A DNA stretch of 64,000 bases. Origin: CAYUNE01 sp964446115 (GTDB lineage Bacteria > Desulfobacterota > Desulfobulbia > Desulfobulbales > Desulfobulbaceae). The DNA is taken from positions 79,739 through 143,738 of the forward strand of contig CAYUNE010000043.1 in NCBI GenBank assembly GCA_964446115.1. The letters are read 5' to 3'. The stretch's first letter is position 1; each line of letters begins with the position of its first letter. This document shows, piece by piece, positions 32,401 to 40,307 of the stretch. The position numbers and the translations under genes are program-made. The notes below the pieces were generated by a model that saw only the letters and a program-made list of their open reading frames with translations, was not told the origin of the DNA and searched no databases.

Positions 32401-35198
32401 CCATGTCCTTTTATCCGGATGGAGTCCCGGATAATGTGGAAGAGCTTTTCACCGAAGGCAGCGACAACGTCATTCTGGAGAACTCTGACCCCCGCTATGG
32501 AGAGGAAAAAATATATGACGCCTTGGACGGTAACGATATGGTTATCGGCGGTAAAGCGGATGATCATATCCGTGGCGGCCGTGGCAACGACAGGCTGGGC
32601 GGCGGCGACGGCGACGATACCTTTCATGTCAGCGGCAGTGAAGACGGGTACGACATGGTCCAGGGCGGCAATGGAATCGACCGTATTCTGGGAAGCGACG
32701 GGGATGACGTTATCGGTCTTGACTCCTACAGCGGACAAAATACCGTCGAAATCATCGATGGTGGAGGCGGCGACAACGTCATTCAGGGGTCAGCCAAGGC
32801 CAACCTTGACTTCTCACATACAGAACTGAAAAATATCCGGGAAATCCGGGGAGGAGAGGGAGACAACAGAATTATCGGATCCCGAGGAAACGACAACATC
32901 TCCGGTGGTGAGGGCAATGATACTCTCTACGGCGGCACCGGTAATGACTCCATAAGCGGTGGCGCGGGCAACGACAACATCAGGGTCGGCGGTGACAAGG
33001 AGGTGGACAAGGTCGATGCCGGCCAAGGTGATGACTACATCTACGCCGGAGGGAACGACGTTATCGACGGCGGAGAGGGCAACGATACCCTGGATGCCAG
33101 GCACGCCACCCTCTCGGATGACGGTACAGGTCTCAAGGCCGAGAATATCCACAACGTTGAAAACGTCTACGGTTCAAAATATGACGACCAGGTCAAGGGT
33201 GGAGAGGGAAAAAATCGCCTCTACGGATACGGCGGTGACGACACCCTGGACGGTGGTGCAGGTAACGATGACATCCGCGGCGGAGAAGGAGATGACATAC
33301 TCATAGGCGGAGAGGGCAACGATTACATTGCGGGCGGCAGTGGCGATGACATCATTGACGCTGGTGACGGTAACGATATTGTCGTCTTCAGCGGTAAACA
33401 GGAAGAATATAACATCGTCAAGAATGAAAACGGCTCATATACGGTACAGGATACGGTGGAGGGAAGAGACGGCGACGACATTGTCATGGATGCGGAAAGG
33501 TTCCGTTTTGTAGACGGCACCGTCGATGCCGGGGACCTCACCCTGGCCGCCAAACTCATTGACGGAGCCGTTGAGGGGGTTGAATATACCACCAGCTCCG
33601 GCCTCCATGGTTTCACCGACGAAGACGGCGGTTTCCGCTTCAAGGAAGGCGACGAGGTGACATTCAAAATCGGCGGTGTAACTCTGGGCGTGGCCACTGC
33701 CGAAGATGTATCAACCGGGAAAACCTTTCTCCAGGATGTCGCCGACGTCGACAGGACCGACCTCAATGATGAATACCTGGAAAACATGGCCACCTTCCTC
33801 CAATCACTGGATGAAAACGGCAACGCCTATGACGGAATAGCCATCACCGATGAAATCAGGGAATCCCTGGCAGATGTGGATATCGACCTGCGAACCGCTT
33901 CGGAGGAAGATGTCAAACAGCTTGTCAATAAAACCGGGAAAACGTATGTCAGTGAAGACAAGGCCATGGAGCATGTGGAAGACATGCTTGTGGAACATAC
34001 GGATCTCGACCATGACGATTTTGAAGAGCACGTTGATGACAACGTCATGATAACAACACAAAGACAGCGACAAGGCAATGACAGGAACCAGGCAACGATT
34101 GTCGCCTCAACCGTGGATGATATTTCTGCCGTAGAGTCATCCTCCTCCGGCCATGGCAGTGGGGATTTGCAGCTGGATGTACCTTCCGTCGATCTGGTAA
34201 CAGAACACTCTTCCCACACACTCCATTCCCGACCGGAAGATACGGATTCAGATCAGCCGGCAGGAGAATCGGCAGGGGTCTTGTCACAGGATAATGCAGA
34301 CGGAGCGGATGGCCCATCCTCCGGCACGGCAATGGAGCAGGTAACGGATGTTTTGGGCCGGGATGAACTGACCGATATGGGAGATCTTCCCAGGGTTGAT
34401 CTTGCCGCCGACGATAAAGAGGCTGAATCCGCCGATGCCGGCCGGGAACAGACGGGGACTGCCACCGCTTCGGGCCATTCTTCCGCCGGCCACGACAAAC
34501 AGCCCCGGACCGTCGATCAATCCGGCCAACAGGAGGAAAGCCCAACAAAGGAAACTGCGGCCGGAGAAGATCAGGCCTCCGAAACCAGTACAGGCCGGGA
34601 GCAGGGCGATTCACCGATGCTCAACGATTCCGAGCGGGAAAAGGAGGGGGCCCCTGCCTCCGATAATGCCTCCGAAGGAGCTGGTCACGACGAAACCACA
34701 ACCTCCCCGGGGGCCGGAGAAGAATCCGGAACGGAATTTTCTTCTGAAGAGAGCACCGATGAAGCAACAGAACAGATCTCCGCTTCCGAGGAGAACATGG
34801 TGAGCGATGAAATCGCTTCATTGGGCATCAAGGAGAGTATTGCCATCGACGACGCCCCGGAGACCGACTCCTTTGGCCGCACCGAAGGTGAACCGGATCA
34901 TGGTGCTGACCAATCCCAAAACAGCGCCGAAGATGGCCTGGATAAATTCATGGTAACGGATCATGACACCGGTGGAAAATCCGTGGGCGGTGATATCGAC
35001 CTCAGTCACTTTGAGGCTGGTGATTCCCAGCAGGGACAGGAAGAAATCCCGGCCATGGACAGCCTCGACGAAACCGGAGGCCAGGAACAGCCGGAGCAGC
35101 CGGAACCGGAGGACGCCGGCCTCGGTAGCGGTGATGCCGCCGTTCCGGAGGATCTCCATGATCATACCCATCAACCGGAGGAGGTGGTTATTTCCTGA
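29451..35198 (+). CDS. Giant RTX/VCBS adhesin-like type I secretion substrate
   Basis: A 1915-residue, highly acidic protein without an N-terminal signal peptide. Approximate order: 1-260 low-complexity Pro/Ser/Glu region; 263-372 a DRDGSETLGEINISGLPEGA-type beta domain; 372-573 two VCBS repeats; 581-693 a cadherin-like Ig domain; 713-797 a cadherin-like domain (ITGLAADADGDAITYSLV); 816-947 a region like calcium-dependent xylan-binding module CBM60 (SVSIQFVNNASDG...EDRNLVVDNL); 1030-1316 hemolysin-type GGxGxDxL calcium repeats; 1317-1533 an adhesin module; 1543-1915 a disordered acidic tail ending EEVVIS. The adjacent ABC/HlyD/TolC genes make it the evident cargo. Probable role: surface attachment or polysaccharide binding. 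Confidence 0.9.
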   Translation: MTDNGNSPTQRPENLKTDSHHEISAEWLNIQGGDQDGEALKAKSWAAKSGKAIDSSSLGNVHLGSSTIEENLGTRREETSSPLPPESLEQSSVDHPHPVRRHGEEQPTVAEHETEPPESVTTIQAAAMASRDGHFQNEDKSHPAEKIEVLRPESLQAEQGADPAWNPASPRRSKHRPDTTDTATADSSSPPVAPAATGAAPEQPQQVDSAKSEETSRPLPPKDSPEEESAPADPETAESSTPRQWDSPPPSQPEVQMDAAASAPELRINPASGDEDGDIALHIDVRLTDRDGSETLGEINISGLPEGAVLSAGTRNNDGSWSLSPGDLEGLTMTPPADFNDDFNLRVTATSVEQNGDTALTSAELPVTVNPVEDAAEISGDLGGSTTEDDAGPVTGHLQVEDPDRGESSFTAGSIDGRYGVLEISEDGTWNYTPDRQSDKIQSLGEGEQLQDVITIHTADGTEEQITITINGRDDAEVVSGRVSGNVTEDTDDLLSVSGSISVEDIDNPDAAIAPQSIDGSYGNLTIDGEGNWEYTADNNQDAVQQLGEGDQLTESFSVSTVDGTRQEITITINGTNDGPVAADDAGGEQLTTDEDSALTITPQTLLANDTDIDGNDLSITAVSSDVVDADGRVMGSAVLDDDGNIVFTPNDRLDSLAEGETEEVHFSYTLSDGNGTTDSGNVTLKIQGTNDEVGLVIDQDVRENIVLENAENGTEIHITGLAADADGDAITYSLVDSNGKEVTDGPFAVDEKTGAVTVNDRSQIDFESAASHDLTIRATSEDGSTSDSTFQVQVKDVELVKITDLGGDENGIPVTFKLTGDHYDPADNQDVGAGSPKYQILVNGEYVTVDGRDVFTVEANRSHVVQTDQDIDNNGSADQIMVHNGNDYELVTFKVPPGTDIQSVSIQFVNNASDGTDDRDGDGVFGEDRNLVVDNLNIGGKVNEDGSINGGVTLEAEDASVSRYLAANGTDVSGTETMSWQGTMSFYPDGVPDNVEELFTEGSDNVILENSDPRYGEEKIYDALDGNDMVIGGKADDHIRGGRGNDRLGGGDGDDTFHVSGSEDGYDMVQGGNGIDRILGSDGDDVIGLDSYSGQNTVEIIDGGGGDNVIQGSAKANLDFSHTELKNIREIRGGEGDNRIIGSRGNDNISGGEGNDTLYGGTGNDSISGGAGNDNIRVGGDKEVDKVDAGQGDDYIYAGGNDVIDGGEGNDTLDARHATLSDDGTGLKAENIHNVENVYGSKYDDQVKGGEGKNRLYGYGGDDTLDGGAGNDDIRGGEGDDILIGGEGNDYIAGGSGDDIIDAGDGNDIVVFSGKQEEYNIVKNENGSYTVQDTVEGRDGDDIVMDAERFRFVDGTVDAGDLTLAAKLIDGAVEGVEYTTSSGLHGFTDEDGGFRFKEGDEVTFKIGGVTLGVATAEDVSTGKTFLQDVADVDRTDLNDEYLENMATFLQSLDENGNAYDGIAITDEIRESLADVDIDLRTASEEDVKQLVNKTGKTYVSEDKAMEHVEDMLVEHTDLDHDDFEEHVDDNVMITTQRQRQGNDRNQATIVASTVDDISAVESSSSGHGSGDLQLDVPSVDLVTEHSSHTLHSRPEDTDSDQPAGESAGVLSQDNADGADGPSSGTAMEQVTDVLGRDELTDMGDLPRVDLAADDKEAESADAGREQTGTATASGHSSAGHDKQPRTVDQSGQQEESPTKETAAGEDQASETSTGREQGDSPMLNDSEREKEGAPASDNASEGAGHDETTTSPGAGEESGTEFSSEESTDEATEQISASEENMVSDEIASLGIKESIAIDDAPETDSFGRTEGEPDHGADQSQNSAEDGLDKFMVTDHDTGGKSVGGDIDLSHFEAGDSQQGQEEIPAMDSLDETGGQEQPEQPEPEDAGLGSGDAAVPEDLHDHTHQPEEVVIS

Positions 35199-35477
35199 GT
35201 GAAATGCTCATAGACCATGGGCGATGGTTTCCTGACAAACCGAAAATTAGACAACGGAAGATTATTATAATACAATTGTAGTTGCGGAGAAAAACCCCTC
35301 CCCCTCTCCGGCTCCCGACCCAGTGTTAGAGACGGGCGCAGAGAGGGGGTTGTCAAGGCGCCTGTCTGCTGGAAAGTCGTATCCGCAGGGTTCAAAAATT
35401 GAAAAATTCCTTCATCGACAGGCATCAACCCCATCCAGTCGTCCATGTATCACCACATCCACACTTGCTGCGGCACC

Positions 35478-37004
35478 ATGAAAAATTTACCGGCCGGCCA
35501 GACCGTCCGCTCCTCCTTGTCTGTCTTCCGACGAGTAGTTTTTTTCTGCTTCCTCATTCTCTTTGCCATGGGCTCGCCAACCCATGCCGCTTCCGGGGAA
35601 GCGGATTCCGGCTTGCCCCTCGGCGGCACCATTCAGATCAGGCCGCTGAATACGCAAAAATCGACTATCCTTACCGTGTATCAGGCCCTTTTTTGGGAGG
35701 CCTATGAGAAATCACCGTCGATCCGCATGGCCCTGGCACGGAAAAAACAGAAAAGTGCCCGGCGCTACACCGCCTGGGCCCGCAGATTGGCCCCACGTAT
35801 CGACCTGAATATTTCGCAGGAACACTCCATTAATGCGCTGGAAGACTCTTCCGCGATACAGTCTGCAGATAGCGCGGACCGTTTGCAAGAGGAATACAGA
35901 GACGGCCGTGACTTTTCCAGCTGGGATATCAGCATGGATCTGCCCCTGTATCGCCGCTCCACGTCTCTGTCTCTTGATATTGCCGGGTTGGAGGAAAAAC
36001 AGGCAGAGCAGAACCTGGAGATAGCCACCCACGAACTTGACCTTACCCTGTTTGAACTGTTGGGAAACTATCTTGTTCAGAGCTATCGGCTCATCAACCT
36101 TGATAACTCCATCAGCCTTTCCAGGGACCATGTGAAAAAAATCCAGCGGGGATATGAACTCCATGATCAGACCAGGCTGGCACTGCTGCGGGCGCAGGCC
36201 AATCTTCAGGACCTGGAGACCCGGCGGTTGTCGGCCCGACCGAACCGTCAGGCGGCATATCGCAAACTACTTGATTTCACCGGTCTCAACGGCGACGAAG
36301 CGGTTCTCGTCCGGCTCAGTAACCTGTTGATCTCGGAAGAAAAAATCGCAGAATGCATCACCTTGCTCGTCGATAACAATGAGACGGACAGGGATCTTCA
36401 GATGCTGTTGGACAGTACCGGGAAAGATAGCCTGCGCAGCTATTTCACCAACCACAGCACAATTCACCACAAGATCATTCTGGAGCGTCAACTGGCCCGG
36501 ACCAGGGCCTTGACCCTGACTCAGGATGATTGGCCGTCACTGATGCTCAAAGGTGAATATGGCCGTCGCCCGGATACCAGATTCGAAGACTTTGACGGTG
36601 AGGGATCCGTTTCCCTGGTCTTTTCCCTGCCCCTCTTTAGCGGAGGAACCCGCTTCAGCAACTCCAGGGAGGAGGATGCTGCCAGGGAGCAGGCGGAAAT
36701 CAACAGCGATGCCCAGATGGAGAAGACATTGCACTCCATCGAGAATTCTCGCGAGATCATCATTTCCCTGCGCCAGGTTCTTGCCAACCAGCGAATGCTG
36801 CTGACCCGCCAGGAGGAAATCGTCCGGTTGTCAAAAAAATCATATCAGATAAAGCAGACCAGCATGCAGGATCTGCTGACGGGCACCAACCGGTTGATTG
36901 ATATAAAAAACAACATTATGTCCACCCTTGTCAGGCTCGGCATCGCCAGCCGCAGGTTTTTCTGGAACCTTGGCTCACCCCTGCCACTACCCGACCGCAG
37001 CTGA
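35478..37004 (+). CDS. TolC-like outer membrane efflux protein
   Basis: About 508 residues from the ATG at 35478, which places a signal peptide (basic start, then VVFFCFLILFAMGSPTHAAS); an alternative ATG lies at 35445. The mature part has the long helical segments and repeated pattern of the outer membrane efflux protein family: YEKSPSIRMALARKKQKSARRY, DISMDLPLYRRSTSLSLDIA, VSLVFSLPLFSGGTRFSN, and a closing LLTGTNRLIDIKNNIMSTLVRLGIASRRFFWNLG. It would form the trimeric duct of the adjacent type I system. The 279-base gap before it holds only a weak GC hairpin (CCCCCTCTC at 35300 / GAGAGGGGG at 35341). Confidence 0.88.
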   Translation: MKNLPAGQTVRSSLSVFRRVVFFCFLILFAMGSPTHAASGEADSGLPLGGTIQIRPLNTQKSTILTVYQALFWEAYEKSPSIRMALARKKQKSARRYTAWARRLAPRIDLNISQEHSINALEDSSAIQSADSADRLQEEYRDGRDFSSWDISMDLPLYRRSTSLSLDIAGLEEKQAEQNLEIATHELDLTLFELLGNYLVQSYRLINLDNSISLSRDHVKKIQRGYELHDQTRLALLRAQANLQDLETRRLSARPNRQAAYRKLLDFTGLNGDEAVLVRLSNLLISEEKIAECITLLVDNNETDRDLQMLLDSTGKDSLRSYFTNHSTIHHKIILERQLARTRALTLTQDDWPSLMLKGEYGRRPDTRFEDFDGEGSVSLVFSLPLFSGGTRFSNSREEDAAREQAEINSDAQMEKTLHSIENSREIIISLRQVLANQRMLLTRQEEIVRLSKKSYQIKQTSMQDLLTGTNRLIDIKNNIMSTLVRLGIASRRFFWNLGSPLPLPDRS

Positions 37005-37096
37005 CCGGCAACCCGGCCGTGAGCGCTTCCAGCCAAGAAGTACTTTATTATCACCGGATTGCATGTCCTGTACGTGGTTATCCGGCAACCGCCTAA

Positions 37097-37274
37097 GCGT
37101 ATTGATCTCAGGCACCGCATCTTCACACGCTCTCTCCCGGCTGCATAGCGGGGATATAGCAGCCGGGAGAGAGCGTGCAGGTAAGCGTCAGATTCCAAAT
37201 CTGCAGCACCTGTAACCAATTACAGTTTGGAAATAAGATATACCGCGGGGTTACATGCCTAGTGATTGGTTACG
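37097..37274. repeat. Dispersed structured repeat, copy B (best preserved)
   Basis: Lies in the 271-base convergent gap between the TolC-like gene and the chemoreceptor gene and nearly fills it. The inner stem is a perfect 19-bp inverted repeat (37126-37144 / 37159-37177) around ATAGCGGGGATATA. An outer imperfect stem is formed by the flanks ATTGATCTCAGGCACCGCAT and CTGCAGCACCTGTAACCAAT. The right module is itself bounded by inverted repeats GTAACCAATTAC (37212-37223) and GTGATTGGTTAC (37262-37273). Confidence 0.75.
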
Positions 37275-37275
37275 C

Positions 37276-39330
37276 TTAAGCCGCCGCAGCCGGCTCCTCA
37301 TCATCACTGTAGTGGTATGGTTTACCGAAGTAGTCGAAAATACGTTTCAACTGCATCTCCTGCATGGTGTTGACCGATTCGAACTCCACCCCATAAAAGT
37401 AATAGAAGCCCTCTTTCTCTTCCCGTAAGAGCCGTACATCCAGGGAAAAGGTCTCCTCGCCCTGGACGTGTCCCGGCATGGGCAGGGAAATGCGGATCGG
37501 CAGGGAGCGGTTAAGTGCCAACTGCCTTCTCGATTTCAGGCTCATACCCCGCAGGCTGAGGTTGCGACTGAGGCAGGTGACATGGTAATCGCCCTGTTCA
37601 ATCCGAACCTTGATGCTGATGTCGATTCTGGGGTAGCGGCGCTTATCGCCCGGTTGACGGGTAACCGGCGCCTCCCGGTCGACGATGAACTCATCCAGAA
37701 CCGTATTGATACGATCAGAAACCAGATGCAGGTCATCGGCAACCAGAGTTGTGTCTTCGGCCTTGATGGAACTCTCCTTTAAGACCCGAAACAACTCGTT
37801 GAGGCGTTCATGGAGAGAAGATAACTGTTCCGCCTGCCGATGGTTATCTTCGGCAATGCGATTCGTGGTTTCGGTGGTGCGTTTGACGCCCGCTGTCATG
37901 GCCTCGAACACGGCCACAGTTTTTTCGGATTCCTGCTGGGAAATATTGACTTTCTCAACAACCAGCTGCATGGAGTTGACCGAGCTGTCCACCCGCTGGG
38001 TAAGACCGTTGATGAGCTCGGTAATTTCGGTGGTGGATTCCGCGGTCTGCTTGGCCAGATCCTTGATCTCCCCGGCAACCACGGCAAATCCCTTCCCCGC
38101 CTCGCCGGCCCTTGCCGCCTCAATGGTTGCATTGAGGGCCAACAGGTTGGTCTGGTCCGCTATATTCTGAATCGACTCGATTATCTTGTGGATGCGCCCG
38201 GTTGCCTCTTTCAAGGCCTCCATCCGGGTGGCGGTGGTGTTGACGCTATCCACCGTATCGGCCAGCTCCTCGATATTGCGATGGACAACAACAATCCCCT
38301 CCCGGGCCTGGCCTATGGTCTGTTCAACGGTCTCCCGCGCATCTTCCACCCTGGTGCTGACAGCGGTGGATATCTCCCGGAGACTCTCGGTGGCCTCCAG
38401 TACCTGCCGGGAACTCTTCTCCTCCCGGGTGCTGGAGGCGGCGATTTCCGACGAAATACCGGCGATCTGTTTGGATGAAATAGCCATTTGCAGACTATTC
38501 TGCTGGACAACATGGATCACGCGGCTTAAAGCCTCTCGCATCTTTTCCACCTGGTTGGTGAGGCTGCCAAGTTCATCGGCGGAACCACGGACCTGCGAAC
38601 GCGACTGGAGATCACCGGAGGCGATCCGTTTGGCCGTGGCCACCACCTGCTGAAGCGGCTCGGTGACATTGAAGACAATGATCGGCGCGACAATATAGGA
38701 AGCCAGCCAGGTAAAGGCCAGGAGAACAAGCAGGCTCAGTTGCAGCGTGCGAACCTTGCCGTCAGCCTCAGCAGCCAGCATACCCACGGCCTTGTTCATG
38801 GCGGCCAGGGTCTTTACACTGAGCTGGTTGATATCGTTCAACCCGGTGTTGTCATGCGCTCCGCTCCGGATGTTGTCCACCGACTCTTTGAGCTGCTGCC
38901 AGAGAACCGCCACCTGTTCAAGCTGTTTTCTGATGGCCGGAGTCCTGATACCAGGTAACTCCACCGGTTTTTTCATGCCCAGATCAAGAAAGGTTTTCCC
39001 CCCGTCCATCAGGGCTGTCAGGGAAAAATCAAAGAGCTGCCGGGTCCTGGTCATTAATGTGATGTCGTTGAACCGTTCGGCTTTCGGGGCCTGTTGAAGG
39101 CTCAGAAAAAACTCCTTGGTAAATTTCTGGGTCAGCATCCGCTGGCGTCCGGCAATATTGACGATCAGTCCGTCGCTTTTCTGGTTGTACAGGGTCACCG
39201 AGGTATAGAGCACCATGCCGGTGATGATCAGCAGAAAAAACAAGATCAGGTTTCTCAGCTTCTTGCCGACACTCAGCTGGTTGAGCCGCAGCAGCCGGGT
39301 CAGCCTCTCTTTATATGCAAACAGTGCCAT
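37276..39330 (-). CDS. Methyl-accepting chemotaxis protein with C-terminal PilZ domain
   Basis: A 684-residue receptor from the ATG at 39330 (GAGAGGGGA upstream). Order: membrane helix (LILFFLLIITGMVLYTSVTLY), a periplasmic PilJ/NarX-type helical sensor starting NIAGRQRMLTQKFTKEF, a second helix (LSLLVLLAFTWLASYIVAPII), HAMP, then the MCP signalling coil with the conserved tip IADQTNLLALNATIEAARAGEAGKGFAVVAGEI. The last 100 residues are a PilZ domain with the c-di-GMP motifs RRYPR (RxxxR) and NLSLRG (N/DxSxxG). It should couple a periplasmic signal and c-di-GMP to CheA or a type IV pilus pathway. No che genes are nearby. Confidence 0.9.
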   Translation of the reverse strand: MALFAYKERLTRLLRLNQLSVGKKLRNLILFFLLIITGMVLYTSVTLYNQKSDGLIVNIAGRQRMLTQKFTKEFFLSLQQAPKAERFNDITLMTRTRQLFDFSLTALMDGGKTFLDLGMKKPVELPGIRTPAIRKQLEQVAVLWQQLKESVDNIRSGAHDNTGLNDINQLSVKTLAAMNKAVGMLAAEADGKVRTLQLSLLVLLAFTWLASYIVAPIIVFNVTEPLQQVVATAKRIASGDLQSRSQVRGSADELGSLTNQVEKMREALSRVIHVVQQNSLQMAISSKQIAGISSEIAASSTREEKSSRQVLEATESLREISTAVSTRVEDARETVEQTIGQAREGIVVVHRNIEELADTVDSVNTTATRMEALKEATGRIHKIIESIQNIADQTNLLALNATIEAARAGEAGKGFAVVAGEIKDLAKQTAESTTEITELINGLTQRVDSSVNSMQLVVEKVNISQQESEKTVAVFEAMTAGVKRTTETTNRIAEDNHRQAEQLSSLHERLNELFRVLKESSIKAEDTTLVADDLHLVSDRINTVLDEFIVDREAPVTRQPGDKRRYPRIDISIKVRIEQGDYHVTCLSRNLSLRGMSLKSRRQLALNRSLPIRISLPMPGHVQGEETFSLDVRLLREEKEGFYYFYGVEFESVNTMQEMQLKRIFDYFGKPYHYSDDEEPAAAA

Positions 39331-39500
39331 TGGTCCCCTCTCTTCAATGGTGATGGATGGAAATGCCTTGTCAAGAATCACAGCCCGGGAGACAGGGCTC
39401 CGCTGGTAGCGGGGAGCCTCCAATATCGTATCGGCCCCGGAATATTTTTTCCTTTAGGCATTCCTGAAGGAATGGAGAAATAGATCTCCCGGACCGCGGC

Positions 39501-40307
39501 TCATCTTTGTCGGCACGCCTTAAGCAGGCGATGGGCGTTTTTCCAGAGGATCTTTTCCTCGATTGACTTTTCAAGAGCGAGATTTCGCAACAGCTGCAGG
39601 GCTCGGGCCTGGTCCTCCCAGGGGGAATCCGAGCCGAAGAGAAGGTGATCCGCCGGATGGTCCAGCAGCAGACGGCGAGCAGCGGATGGAGGGAGATAAT
39701 GAAGGGAGAATGACAGATCCATATATATGGGTCTGCCGATGAGTTTTCGCCGCACCTCGTCCCAGTCATCCCAACCGCCGAGATGGGTGGTGATGAGTTT
39801 CAGATCGGGGAACCGCCTGGTGACGGCGATGATCTTCTGCGGGTCGGCCCGACGAATCCGGGGAAATGCGATGTCGAAACCGGTATGCATGACCAGCAGC
39901 AGATCATGGCGGTTAACGGACTCGTATATTCGCATCATCCGCGGCTCATCAAGAAAGAAATCCTGATAATAGGGGTGGAGTTTGATACCCTTGAATCCCT
40001 CTTCCCGGATAATCCTGATCCGGTCATGAACCAATGGATCGTCGGGGTGGACCGAGGGCAGGGGAATCAGTCGTACGGACCGGATGGTCGCCGACCAGGC
40101 AACTATTGAGTCGAACTGTTCCGGCCGGGTGGCGATGGAACAGATGACACTACGCTCTATGCCGGCAAGATCCATGGAGTTCAGCAGATCCCCCGTGGTG
40201 CCGTTCAGCCGCGGTCTGACATTCCCTTTCTCGGCCAGAGCAGGAACCGCCCGGGCAGCGAGTTGATCGGGAAAGGCGTGGGTGTGAAAGTCAACGATCG
40301 GTGTCAT
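39501..40307 (-). CDS. Amidohydrolase-family TIM-barrel hydrolase
   Basis: A 268-residue protein from the ATG at 40307, marked by AAAGGAGCG upstream. Metal-binding motifs of amidohydrolase family 2: FHTHAFP at the N-terminus, KGIKLHPYYQDF, VMHTGFD, THLGGWDDWDEV, and the late Asp in LLFGSDSPWED. It is probably a cytoplasmic metal-dependent hydrolase or decarboxylase of unknown substrate. Its start overlaps the end of the rlmKL-arsC gene by 17 bases, which implies coupled translation. Confidence 0.82.
   Translation of the reverse strand: MTPIVDFHTHAFPDQLAARAVPALAEKGNVRPRLNGTTGDLLNSMDLAGIERSVICSIATRPEQFDSIVAWSATIRSVRLIPLPSVHPDDPLVHDRIRIIREEGFKGIKLHPYYQDFFLDEPRMMRIYESVNRHDLLLVMHTGFDIAFPRIRRADPQKIIAVTRRFPDLKLITTHLGGWDDWDEVRRKLIGRPIYMDLSFSLHYLPPSAARRLLLDHPADHLLFGSDSPWEDQARALQLLRNLALEKSIEEKILWKNAHRLLKACRQR

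Noticed and set aside
35300..35349. Hairpin between the adhesin and TolC-like genes as a terminator
   Set aside because: Only a 9-bp stem with a 32-base loop and no T-run; too weak to call.
39455..39475. CATTCC-TGAA-GGAATG hairpin between the amidohydrolase and chemoreceptor genes
   Set aside because: A six-base stem with no T-run in the right place; likely chance.
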